From positions 1-32,453 of the forward strand of contig DATFBW010000482.1 in the NCBI GenBank assembly GCA_035253645.1: 32,453 nt of DNA, read 5' to 3'. The translations under genes and the position numbers were made by a program. The notes beneath the pieces are model-generated. The model was not told the origin of the DNA and made no database searches. It saw nothing but the letters and a program-made list of their open reading frames with translations. Below are positions 15,581 through 23,038 of the stretch, piece after piece. Origin of the DNA: DASYRX01 sp035253645 (GTDB taxonomy: Bacteria; Gemmatimonadota; Gemmatimonadetes; Gemmatimonadales; Gemmatimonadaceae). Each line of letters starts with the position of its first letter. The stretch's first letter is position 1.

Positions 15581-17575
15581 ATGAAACCCCCACAAGCCGC
15601 TGGTCGCGCTGCAGATGAGGAGCCTCCTTCAGCATCACAGCTAACTAGCGAGATCGCGGTTCCGCCGGCGCAGCAGCTCGGTCATCCGGAAGCGAATCCA
15701 GTCGGCCGGCGGCTCGCCGTTCTCACAGTCACAGCGCTCGGCGTCGTCTTTGGCGACATCGGTACCAGTCCGCTGTACGCGTTGAGCGAATCGTTCCTGT
15801 TGTCGCGCGAGCGCGGGCTTCTTCCGACGCAGGACAACATCTACGGAATCCTCTCGCTGATTCTTTGGTCGCTCACGCTGATCGTGACGATCAAATATGT
15901 CGTTTTCGTCATGCGCGCGGACAACAAGGGCGAAGGCGGTGACGTCGCGCTGCTCGCGCTTTTGCTGCGCAAGGCCTCCGACAAGATGACGTCGCGCGAG
16001 CGCGCGTTGATCATCAGCATCGGGTTGTTAGGCGCGGCGTTGCTGTACGGCGATGGCGTGATCACGCCGGCGATTTCTGTCCTGGGCGCAATGGAGGGGC
16101 TCAAGGTCGCGTCGCCCGCGTTAGGCAGGATCGCGATCTGGCCCACGGTGCTGATTCTCGTCGTACTCTTCCTCATTCAGAAGAAGGGGACGGCGCGGGT
16201 GGGGAGCGTCTTCGGACCGATCATGGGCATCTGGTTCATCACGATCGCCGTCCTCGGCGTGCGCGAGATAGCGCGCGAGCCCCAGATCCTGCTCGCGGTG
16301 AATCCGTGGTATGCGCTTCGATTCCTCTTCACGCACGGAACCACTGGATTTCTACTGTTAGGCGCGATTGTCCTCGCCGTCACAGGTGTGGAAGCGCTGT
16401 ATGCTGACATGGGTCATTTTGGGCGGCGACCGATCCGCGTTGCCTGGCTTGGCCTCGTCTTTCCGGCGCTCCTGCTGAACTATTTCGGACAGGGCGGACT
16501 GCTCCTGCGCGATCCGTCCGCGGTTTCCAACCCGTTCTATTTGTTGGCGCCGCGGCCGCTGCTGTACCCGCTGATCGTGCTCGCTGCGATGGCCGCGATC
16601 ATCGCGTCACAGGCGCTCATCTCCGGCGCGTTTTCAATAACGCAGCAGCTCATGCAGCTCGGGTATTGGCCGCGCGTCTCGATCATTCATACGTCGAAAC
16701 ATGAGCGCGGGCAGATCTATATCCCCGAGATCAACGGCGCTTTGATGGTAGGCTGCCTGTTCGTCGTGCTGTATTTCAGGTCCGTGAGCAACATCAGCGC
16801 GGCGTATGGGATCGCGGTGACGGGAGCGATGGCGATGACAACGCTCCTCTTCTTTACAGTGACGACGCGCGTGTGGAACTGGCCGTTAGGCAGAGCCTTG
16901 GCGTTCGCCATCGGCTTCCTGATCGTCGACGTCGCGTTCCTCGGCGCCAACGTTCCCAAAATTCCCAGGGGCGGTTGGTTCCCGATCGTCGTCGCCATCG
17001 CCCTGTATACCGTCATGATGACGTGGCACCGCGGGCGCGCCTTGCTCCGTGATATCCTGGTGGAGCGCTCTCTGCCTGTCGACGAGTTGCTGCGCAGCTT
17101 GGAGGGAACGCGCATACCGCGCGTGCCGGGGACGGCCATTTTCATGACGTCGGAGGCCGAGGGTGTGCCGGTCGTGCTGCTGCATCACCTCAAGCACAAC
17201 AAGGTGTTGCATGAGCGCGTGATCCTGCTGTCGGTGCTGGTGCGCGAGTTTCCCGACGTGCCGCAGGAAAAACGCCTAACGATCGAGCCCTTGTCGCAGG
17301 GGTTTTTCCGCGCGAAGGCATATTACGGATTTATGCAGACGCCGAGCGCGGACGAAATCGCCGCCTTGTGCACCAAGGCGGGCGTAAAGGCGAAGTACAT
17401 GGATACCACGTATTATCTCGGCCGCGAGCGGCTCATACCAACGGGCCCGTCGAAGATGGCCAAGTGGCGCAAGAAGCTCTTTGCCTATATGGCACGCAAC
17501 GCCCGCTCGGCGACGGAGTTTTTCGGGATCCCGCCTAACAGGGTTGTTGAGCTCGGGGCTCAGATAGAATTCTGA
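15581..17575 (+). CDS. kup: Kup-type potassium uptake transporter
   Basis: A 664-residue inner-membrane K+/H+ symporter. The hallmark GDIGTSPLYAL (58-68) opens the first membrane span and is followed by about eleven more hydrophobic spans, a conserved YGDGVITPAISVLGA segment and the Kup loop with GQGGLLL. The C-terminal 190 residues are cytoplasmic (VPGTAIFMT, HLKHNKVLHERVI, YYLGRERLIP) as in the family. The first 40 residues are a Pro/Ala-rich extension. The ATG at 15581 is preferred to the in-frame TTG at 15566. The gene contains six copies of the CCTAAC/GTTAGG word in the window-wide set. It is convergent with the PDZ gene. Confidence 0.95.
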   Translation: MKPPQAAGRAADEEPPSASQLTSEIAVPPAQQLGHPEANPVGRRLAVLTVTALGVVFGDIGTSPLYALSESFLLSRERGLLPTQDNIYGILSLILWSLTLIVTIKYVVFVMRADNKGEGGDVALLALLLRKASDKMTSRERALIISIGLLGAALLYGDGVITPAISVLGAMEGLKVASPALGRIAIWPTVLILVVLFLIQKKGTARVGSVFGPIMGIWFITIAVLGVREIAREPQILLAVNPWYALRFLFTHGTTGFLLLGAIVLAVTGVEALYADMGHFGRRPIRVAWLGLVFPALLLNYFGQGGLLLRDPSAVSNPFYLLAPRPLLYPLIVLAAMAAIIASQALISGAFSITQQLMQLGYWPRVSIIHTSKHERGQIYIPEINGALMVGCLFVVLYFRSVSNISAAYGIAVTGAMAMTTLLFFTVTTRVWNWPLGRALAFAIGFLIVDVAFLGANVPKIPRGGWFPIVVAIALYTVMMTWHRGRALLRDILVERSLPVDELLRSLEGTRIPRVPGTAIFMTSEAEGVPVVLLHHLKHNKVLHERVILLSVLVREFPDVPQEKRLTIEPLSQGFFRAKAYYGFMQTPSADEIAALCTKAGVKAKYMDTTYYLGRERLIPTGPSKMAKWRKKLFAYMARNARSATEFFGIPPNRVVELGAQIEF

Positions 17576-17683
17576 GCTGCGGCAAGCTCAACGTTCTCCT
17601 ACCGCGGGTTGTGCGATTTCTTCACGAACATCGCGACAATCACATGACTCGCGTTATGCGGCAGCTGCCCGATGCCGGAGTGC

Positions 17684-17755
17684 TCAGTCTAAAGTCGACA
17701 GTCTTCAGTCTGGGGACTCAAGACCGAAGACTGAGGACTGAGGACTGAAGACTGC
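17684..17755. repeat. Two inverted heptamer arrays between convergent genes
   Basis: Four TCAGTCT-type units (17684-17711) are followed after two bases by six AGACTGA/GGACTGA-type units (17714-17755), which are their reverse complements. The transcript from either strand can fold into a long imperfect hairpin, so this array could end transcription of both kup and the PDZ gene. The AGACTGA family recurs at 22404-22446. Confidence 0.75.
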
Positions 17756-17763
17756 AGAATGTG

Positions 17764-18831
17764 TTAGATCGTAATGAGGGGCCGCACCTTCTTGAGTGCC
17801 GGCACGATTTTCGGCAGCGCCTGCTCGATCTTGCGTCGAACGTCTCCTTGCGGCTCCACGCGGTAGCGCATGACTCCCGGCGTCACGCCCGGAAACGCGC
17901 GCGGCGTGCTTGGCATGAGTTGGCCGCGCGGGAAGATCATCGTGCGTCCCGGCATGTCGCCGAAGAAGAAGCTGTGCTCATTCGGCAAGTCGCGCGAGCT
18001 AATCGTCTTGATGCGTACTGTCTTCGTATTGCCACCGCTGTACACGCGCAAACTGACCTCGTCGCCGGGCTTGAGCTTCTCCAGCTCTCGCGTTAGGCGC
18101 CGTGCCCGCGCGCTCGACATCGCCCAATCACCCGCGTCTTCGCTCGGCACACGCAGATCGACGTCGTTGATCGCCTGGATGCGATCGCCCTCGATGAGAC
18201 CTGCCTTCGCTGCCGGGCCCTCGTCCACCACGCTCGAGACCAAAATGCCCAGGGTGTCTCGCCGGCTGCCACTCGACCCTATGCCGATGCCCAAGGACGC
18301 GCGGTCAGGACCACTCATCTCACGGAATGGGCGGCCCTCGAGCTCGTCGACGCTGACTGTTTTCACGCGCACGGTTTTCACCGCACCGTCATGCCAGACG
18401 CGCAGCTCGACCTCGTCGCCGATCTTGGCCTTGCCTAACGTGCGGATCAGACGCCGCGTCGCGATCCCTTCCATATCCTCTTCGCCGGCGTCTTCACGCG
18501 CCAGGCGGAGATTGACTCCGTTGACGGACTGGATGCGGTCGCCCTCTTCGAGACCGGCCTTCGCCGCTGGACCGTCTTCGGTCACATCGGTTACGAGCAG
18601 GCCTAACGTATCGCGCAGGCCGCTCGACTCGGTCGTTATGCCGAGCCGCGGCCGATCGCGATCGCCGATCGCAAATGCATAGCCGAATGCCCCTGCCTCG
18701 CGACGCGCTTTCTCGAGCTCCTCGCGCGCGCGCTCGGCACGCCGCTCGGCCTCGCGCTGCTGTCCCATCGCGGACGCCGCGGGAACCAGCAACAACGCCG
18801 TAAAGCCGAGCGCAAGAGTTTTTCTATTCAT
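17764..18831 (-). CDS. Periplasmic protein with two PDZ domains
   Basis: A 355-residue exported protein: signal peptide (FTALLLVPAASAMGQ), a short Arg/Glu coiled coil (about 25-45), then two similar PDZ domains at about 60-165 and 168-280. Each has LGI near the carboxylate loop and GPAAKAGL-x-EGDRIQ in the peptide groove; the two copies share most residues, indicating internal duplication. The C-terminus (about 285-355) is Pro-rich, with a helical end. There is no protease domain, so it probably binds peptide C-termini or acts as a scaffold. The ATG at 18831 has a GGGGG-containing site about eleven bases before it; the longer frame to 18984 overlaps the divergent iron-transporter gene. Confidence 0.85.
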   Translation of the reverse strand: MNRKTLALGFTALLLVPAASAMGQQREAERRAERAREELEKARREAGAFGYAFAIGDRDRPRLGITTESSGLRDTLGLLVTDVTEDGPAAKAGLEEGDRIQSVNGVNLRLAREDAGEEDMEGIATRRLIRTLGKAKIGDEVELRVWHDGAVKTVRVKTVSVDELEGRPFREMSGPDRASLGIGIGSSGSRRDTLGILVSSVVDEGPAAKAGLIEGDRIQAINDVDLRVPSEDAGDWAMSSARARRLTRELEKLKPGDEVSLRVYSGGNTKTVRIKTISSRDLPNEHSFFFGDMPGRTMIFPRGQLMPSTPRAFPGVTPGVMRYRVEPQGDVRRKIEQALPKIVPALKKVRPLITI

Positions 18832-18930
18832 AGGTAGTTTCCCCCTGATATCCACTCGTGAGTCACGCCTGTCGCTCTCAAGGGTTGCTCGCGTGGCGGA
18901 CCCCGGCGGACACAGGCGATATTGGGTGCT

Positions 18931-20073
18931 ATGGGAGCAACCACCAGCGTCGGCAGCCCCGACCGAGAGACATTCTACGAGCATTGGCAGGATGAGGGCG
19001 ACGCAGCCTTCCTCTATCGCGAATTAGCGCGCGCCGAGCCGGACCCGAATCGGCGCAGCGTGTTCGCGCGATTAGCTGACGTCGAGGACGAGCACATGGC
19101 GATTTGGGCTCGCGTGCTGACCGGTAACGGGACGATGCGCCCGTTCCGGCCATCCACCCGCGCCAGGCTCATGGCCTTCATCGGGCGGCTATTCGGCGCG
19201 CAGACGTTGCTCAACCTCCTGCTCCGTGAAGAGGGGAGAGAAGTCAAAGCATATCTCGACCTCCACCGGAACTTGCCGAGCGGCGGGACGGGATCTGCCG
19301 AGGCACTGCAACTGGCGCGTGAAAGCGCGACCCACGCGACAGAGCTCGCGACGCTCACGCACGGCGAAGGCGCAAGTGAGCCGTGGCACCGGATCGCTTC
19401 GGGCGGGTTCCTGCGCAACGTCGTGTATGGATTCAATGACGGCCTAACGGCGAACTTCGGACTTGTCGCCGGTGTCCTCGGCGCCAGCACAACGTCGCAG
19501 CATAGTGTGGTCATCGTTGCCGGGGTGGCGGGGCTCGTCGCGGACGCGCTTTCGATGGGATCGAGCGGTTACCTCGCCGCGAAGAGCGAGCAGGAGGTGT
19601 ACGCGCACGAGATCGCGATGGAGCGGGATGAGATCGCGATGATGCCCGAGCTCGAGCGCGATGAATTGGCGTTGCTCTATGAGGCGCGCGGTGTGCCTGC
19701 GGAGACAGCGAGACAACTCGCTACGAGTGCCCTCAACAGTCCTGAGCGTATGCTGGATGAAAAAGTCCGCATGGAGCTCGGCATTGGTGAGCGGACGATG
19801 TCTCCTTTGCGGGAAGGATGGGTGACGGGGACGGCGACGGCGTTCGGCGCACTGATTCCCGTCGCGCCGTTTTTTATCCTCGAGGGAGGGATGGCCATCT
19901 GGACGTCGTTCACGCTTGCGATGGCATCGCACTTTCTCGTTGGCGCGGCGCGGTCCGTGTTCACGGGGCGCGGCGCTTTGCGCTCGGGGCTCGATATGTT
20001 CGTTGTCGGCCTGGGAGTGGCCGTGGTCGGGTATCTCGTTGGGGAATGGATTAGCCGGCTCCTCGGCGCCTAA
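18931..20073 (+). CDS. Membrane-bound ferritin-like/VIT-family metal transporter (MbfA type)
   Basis: A 380-residue two-domain protein. Residues 12-145 form a ferritin-like di-iron four-helix bundle with candidate ligands Glu 22, Glu 31, Glu 52-x-Glu 54-His 55, Glu 100/101 and a later His/Glu pair (HATEL). Residues 160-380 are a VIT1/CCC1 domain (VVYGFNDGLTANFGLVAGVLG and about five spans, ending at the membrane-embedded LVGEWISRLLG). This is the layout of MbfA, which exports iron or manganese from the cytoplasm using the ferritin domain as sensor. An in-frame TTG at 18922 is an alternative start. It is divergent from the PDZ gene with 99 bases between starts. Confidence 0.9.
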   Translation: MGATTSVGSPDRETFYEHWQDEGDAAFLYRELARAEPDPNRRSVFARLADVEDEHMAIWARVLTGNGTMRPFRPSTRARLMAFIGRLFGAQTLLNLLLREEGREVKAYLDLHRNLPSGGTGSAEALQLARESATHATELATLTHGEGASEPWHRIASGGFLRNVVYGFNDGLTANFGLVAGVLGASTTSQHSVVIVAGVAGLVADALSMGSSGYLAAKSEQEVYAHEIAMERDEIAMMPELERDELALLYEARGVPAETARQLATSALNSPERMLDEKVRMELGIGERTMSPLREGWVTGTATAFGALIPVAPFFILEGGMAIWTSFTLAMASHFLVGAARSVFTGRGALRSGLDMFVVGLGVAVVGYLVGEWISRLLGA

Positions 20074-20088
20074 CGACTCATCAATTCC

Positions 20089-20154
20089 AGCTGTGAGCTG
20101 CGGAACCAAAGCTGTCAGCCGACAGCCATAAGCCATCAGCTGTCAGCAGCTGAA
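20089..20154. repeat. Heptamer array, unit AGCTGTC/AGCCATC
   Basis: Eight consecutive 7-bp units, nearly all beginning AGC, then a 3-base slip and one more unit; two more units (AGCTGAG, AGCTTAG) lie at 20169-20182. The array follows the iron-transporter stop closely and fills the spacer to the next gene. Confidence 0.75.
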
Positions 20155-20193
20155 GCCGAGGTTCTGGTAGCTGAGAGCTTAGTTCAACGCGCG

Positions 20194-20220
20194 TGCAACC
20201 CTCCGGTCAACTTGCGTCAC
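20194..20220 (+). promoter_or_regulatory. Possible ECF-type promoter
   Basis: TGCAACC (20194-20200) and CGTCAC (20215-20220) separated by 14 bases resemble ECF sigma -35 (AACC) and -10 (CGTC) elements. They lie 29 bases before the ATG at 20249, upstream of a gene set that includes an ECF sigma, which would allow autoregulation. This is a weak match by eye. Confidence 0.3.
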
Positions 20221-20248
20221 TCAACAATGACGATAACCCGGAGTTGTC

Positions 20249-20911
20249 ATGTCCATCGTACGGCAGATCGTTGCCATCCTCGCTATCTGTGCCCTGAATA
20301 CTGATGCAATAGCGCAGGGCCAGGGTTCCGGCCGAGCGGGAAAGCGCCTGGTACTGGCGCGAGACTTCGAGATCGCTCTCGCGCGTTCCGCCGCACCGAA
20401 AAGTGTCTCCGACAGCGCGGAGATATTGGTTCTAACCGATACAGGGTACGTAGTGGCGGTCCGGGGAAAAAACGGCAACGCGTGCCTGGTCGATCGGAGC
20501 TGGCCCGAAAGTCTCGAACCTCACTGCTTCGATGCCGAAGCACGTGGGACAGTGATGCAGGCGGCTCTGCTGCGCGGAGCGATGTTGCAACAGGGCGCAA
20601 CACACGAGGCGATCACCCGCGCCATCGATGAGGGGCTTCGCACGGGTCGTTTACGTACACCGACGCGACCCGCCATGACGTACATGATGTCGGCGGCGCA
20701 GGTGCTGTACAATGAGGAGGGGAAACGAGTAGGTGCGTGGCAACCTCATCTCATGATCTACTACCCGCACCTAACGAGTGAGCAGCTGGGCCTGGGCACT
20801 ACACCAAGCACCGACGCCGCGGTTGTCGTTGACGCGGGCAAGCCCTGGTCCAACATCATGATCGTCGTGAAGAAAGCCGTAGCGGTCGAGGGCCACGCTG
20901 GAACGCGCTGA
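20249..20911 (+). CDS. Secreted protein of unknown function
   Basis: A 220-residue protein with a signal peptide (IVRQIVAILAICALNTDAIAQ). The mature part has no motif I recognise. Two Cys (in NACLVDRSW and HCFDAEA), a helical middle (ITRAIDEGLRTGRL) and a C-terminal segment with WQPHLMIYYPHL are notable. The last third would suit a small globular domain. GGAG lies about seven bases before the ATG. The downstream sigma factor frame begins before or at its stop, so the three genes 20249-21986 may be one operon and this protein could be its extracytoplasmic signal partner; that is inference from position only. Confidence 0.75.
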   Translation: MSIVRQIVAILAICALNTDAIAQGQGSGRAGKRLVLARDFEIALARSAAPKSVSDSAEILVLTDTGYVVAVRGKNGNACLVDRSWPESLEPHCFDAEARGTVMQAALLRGAMLQQGATHEAITRAIDEGLRTGRLRTPTRPAMTYMMSAAQVLYNEEGKRVGAWQPHLMIYYPHLTSEQLGLGTTPSTDAAVVVDAGKPWSNIMIVVKKAVAVEGHAGTR

Positions 20912-21434
20912 CACGGAGGACCGCGCTCGCGTCAGCGCGGTTGTACACAGCGGAGACGAAGGCGCTTTTCGCGGGTTGTACGCGCGACATACGCCGGCGA
21001 TGTACGCGCTCGCGCTGCGTCTTCTCGGAGACACACCTAACGAGGCGGAAGACGTGCTGCAGGAAAGCTGGATCCGGGCGCTGCGCGGAATGCGGACGTT
21101 CGCGTGGAACTCGACGCTCCGCACGTGGCTGTGCGCGATCGTGGTCAACTGCTGCCGGGAACTGTGGCGCAAGAACCGCGAGCAAGTGGTCGTCCCGGAA
21201 GAAGAAGCGGTCAACGAGGATTTGACAACACGGATCGACGTTGGAGCGGCGCTCGCGCGTCTGCCAACGGGCTATCGGGCCGTCCTCGTCCTGCACGACA
21301 TCATGGGTTTCACGCACGAGGAGATTGCCCAGCGTCTGAGCATCGAGGCGGGTACCTCGAAGAGCCAATTGTCGCGGGCCCGGCACGCCATGCGTCGCAT
21401 GCTCGGCCCACGAATCTCAGTGCCTAACGGGTAA
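20898..21434 (+). CDS. ECF RNA polymerase sigma factor with uncertain start
   Basis: Sigma regions 2 (FRGLYARHTPAMYALALRLL, then NEAEDVLQESWIRALRGM) and 4 (LPTGYRAVLVLHDIMGFTHEEIA, ending GTSKSQLSRARHAMRRML) are clear. The conserved region-2 start (GDEGAF) lies upstream of the first standard start codon, TTG 20976. Between the preceding in-frame stop (20880-20882) and that TTG there is no ATG, GTG or TTG. A CTG at 20898 preceded by GAGGG is the best candidate and would overlap the end of the previous gene by 14 bases. Using TTG 20976 instead would trim the first helix. The gene is followed after nine bases by an anti-sigma-like gene. Confidence 0.88.
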   Translation: MERADTEDRARVSAVVHSGDEGAFRGLYARHTPAMYALALRLLGDTPNEAEDVLQESWIRALRGMRTFAWNSTLRTWLCAIVVNCCRELWRKNREQVVVPEEEAVNEDLTTRIDVGAALARLPTGYRAVLVLHDIMGFTHEEIAQRLSIEAGTSKSQLSRARHAMRRMLGPRISVPNG

Positions 21435-21443
21435 GGATATATT

Positions 21444-21986
21444 ATGCCATCAGAATCGGATGCGGGCGACGCCCTCGACGAGCTGCGCGAGCTGCCGCGG
21501 GAGGTTGCTCCCGACGCCAAGGTGCAGGACCGCGTGATCGGTGCACTGCGCGCGGAAGGGTTGCTGCGCCCACCTGCCGTGCGGCGCAGCGTCATTCCCT
21601 GGCTGCTCGCAGCCGGAGTGGCGGTCGTCGCGTTTGGGCTTGGGACGATCGTCGGCAGCAGCTCGGGCGAGGCCGCATCTGACGCCACGTTCGCGCTCAT
21701 GTTGTACGGGGGACGGACTGGCAGCGACTCACTGGAACATGCGCAGCGTGCCGCTGAGTACCGGCAATGGGCTGGAGCGACACACGCAACAGGACGTGTC
21801 ATTGGCGGCGAGGCGTTAGGCGACTCCGTGCGCGCGTTTGGCGCTCCGGTGCAGGCCAGTGGCGACCTGGTCGGCTACTTTCTGATCATCGCGCCGGATC
21901 GCGCCGCGGCTGTGCGTCTGGCATCCGGATGCCCGCACATCAGATACGGCGGGACCGTCGTTGTGCGTGAGGTCCTTCCGACGTAG
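21444..21986 (+). CDS. Anti-sigma-like membrane protein fused to a YCII-like domain
   Basis: A 180-residue protein in three parts. Residues 1-48 are a charged helix pair (ELPREVAPDAKVQDRVIGAL) like the sigma-binding ends of anti-sigma factors. Residues 50-72 are one membrane span. Residues 82-178 resemble the YCII/DGPF ferredoxin-like domain: FALMLYGG, then EYRQWAGATHATGRVIGGEAL, GDLVGYFLI and GGTVVVREV, in family order. The DGPF tetrapeptide itself is absent. YCII proteins are known genomic partners of some ECF sigmas, but usually as free cytoplasmic proteins; here the domain would be outside the membrane. It starts nine bases after the sigma gene. Confidence 0.72.
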   Translation: MPSESDAGDALDELRELPREVAPDAKVQDRVIGALRAEGLLRPPAVRRSVIPWLLAAGVAVVAFGLGTIVGSSSGEAASDATFALMLYGGRTGSDSLEHAQRAAEYRQWAGATHATGRVIGGEALGDSVRAFGAPVQASGDLVGYFLIIAPDRAAAVRLASGCPHIRYGGTVVVREVLPT

Positions 21987-22018
21987 CTATTCTAGACCTG
22001 CGCTCATCGGAGATCGAC

Positions 22019-22417
22019 ATGGGGCTGCTCAGCCGCTGGCGTCCGCGGCACATCCTCCTTGCGTGGATTGGCTATTGGCTCGCACTCGCCCTCGTCACTG
22101 TGGGCCGCGCGATCCCGGCCGTGATCCGCGCGACGCGACCCGATGCGAAGGGCGGTCTCAGCGCCGGCATGGGCGATGGCGGCTTGAACTTCACCGTCAT
22201 GGAAGGAGACACCACAACGTGGTCGGGAACCGCATCGCTGCTCGAGCTGGCCCTGTGGGTTGCTGTACCGCCGGTGCTCCTCTGGCTTGCGTGGCTCTTT
22301 AGCCGTCCCAGGCGCGATGTGCGCGAGGAGAAAGCTCCGGCATTAGCGGCGCCGCCCCCTGAATTGTTTGCGCCGCCGCGCTGGAAGGAGCCCGCGAAGC
22401 GAGAGACCGAGGACTGA
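22019..22417 (+). CDS. Small two-span membrane protein of unknown function
   Basis: A 132-residue protein with spans at about 11-35 and 73-95, a 40-residue extracytoplasmic loop between them (GGLSAGMGDGGLNFTVMEGD) and a cytoplasmic Pro/Glu/Lys-rich tail. Positive residues before the first and after the second span support both termini inside. I do not recognise a family. It follows the anti-sigma-like gene by 32 bases on the same strand and precedes marC by 33, so it may be part of either unit. Its last codons fall in a heptamer array. Confidence 0.7.
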   Translation: MGLLSRWRPRHILLAWIGYWLALALVTVGRAIPAVIRATRPDAKGGLSAGMGDGGLNFTVMEGDTTTWSGTASLLELALWVAVPPVLLWLAWLFSRPRRDVREEKAPALAAPPPELFAPPRWKEPAKRETED

Positions 22418-22446
22418 AGACGCGAGACTGAGGGACTCGAGACTCT
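22404..22446. repeat. Heptamer array, unit AGACTGA/GGACTGA
   Basis: Four 7-bp units, one 8-base unit and one more 7-bp unit run across the stop codon of the small membrane gene to five bases before the marC ATG. The unit family matches the arrays at 17714-17755. Confidence 0.7.
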
Positions 22447-22450
22447 CAGC

Positions 22451-23038
22451 ATGTCGTTGCTCTCCGCGGCGGTCTTGATGTTTTTCGTCATGGACCCGTT
22501 AGGCAACGTGCCGCTCTTTCTCGCGGCCTTACGGAATGTCGCCCCTGCGCGCCAGCGTCGAGTCATTGCGCGCGAGCTGATCGTGGCGCTCCTGATACTC
22601 GTCTTCTTTCTCTTTGCAGGGCAGTACATCCTCGACGTCCTGCATGTTTCAGCGACAGCGTTGCGGATTTCGGGCGGCGTAGTTCTGCTGCTCATCGCGC
22701 TGCGCATGATTTTCCCCACGCCGGATAGGCCGCTGCGCGAAGATGTTTCTGGGGAGCCGTTTATTGTGCCGCTCGCGGTTCCATACACCGCCGGACCGTC
22801 TGCGCTGGCCACTGAGCTCTTGCTGGTGAGCCGCGAGCCCGAACGCTGGCCCGTCTGGTTAGGCGCGGTGTTGATCGCCTGGGTGGCGACTGCCGCGATC
22901 CTCTACTCCGCCACCGGAGTGAGCCGCTTTCTTGGCGAACGAGGGTTGATCGCGATCGAGCGTTTGATGGGAATGCTGCTCATCACGGTCGCCGTGCAGA
23001 TGTTGCTGGATGGCCTCGGCCTCGCGCTAGCGCGTTAG
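22451..23038 (+). CDS. marC: MarC-family inner-membrane protein
   Basis: A 195-residue integral membrane protein with about six spans. FFVMDPLGNVPLFL (11-24) and the later PLAVPYTAGPSALAT segment are the two internally related motifs of the MarC/UPF0056 family, each carrying the typical Pro-Gly/Asn pair. The family's function is unresolved; the old antibiotic-resistance link in E. coli was not upheld. Its TAG lies within a GTTAGGC word and overlaps the end of the convergent serine hydrolase gene by 12 bases, so both 3' ends share DNA. Confidence 0.9.
   Translation: MSLLSAAVLMFFVMDPLGNVPLFLAALRNVAPARQRRVIARELIVALLILVFFLFAGQYILDVLHVSATALRISGGVVLLLIALRMIFPTPDRPLREDVSGEPFIVPLAVPYTAGPSALATELLLVSREPERWPVWLGAVLIAWVATAAILYSATGVSRFLGERGLIAIERLMGMLLITVAVQMLLDGLGLALAR

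Noticed and set aside
17870..18682. Long plus-strand open frame opposite the PDZ gene
   Set aside because: Its product is low-complexity Ser/Arg/Pro-rich, while the minus strand gives a signal peptide and two PDZ domains.
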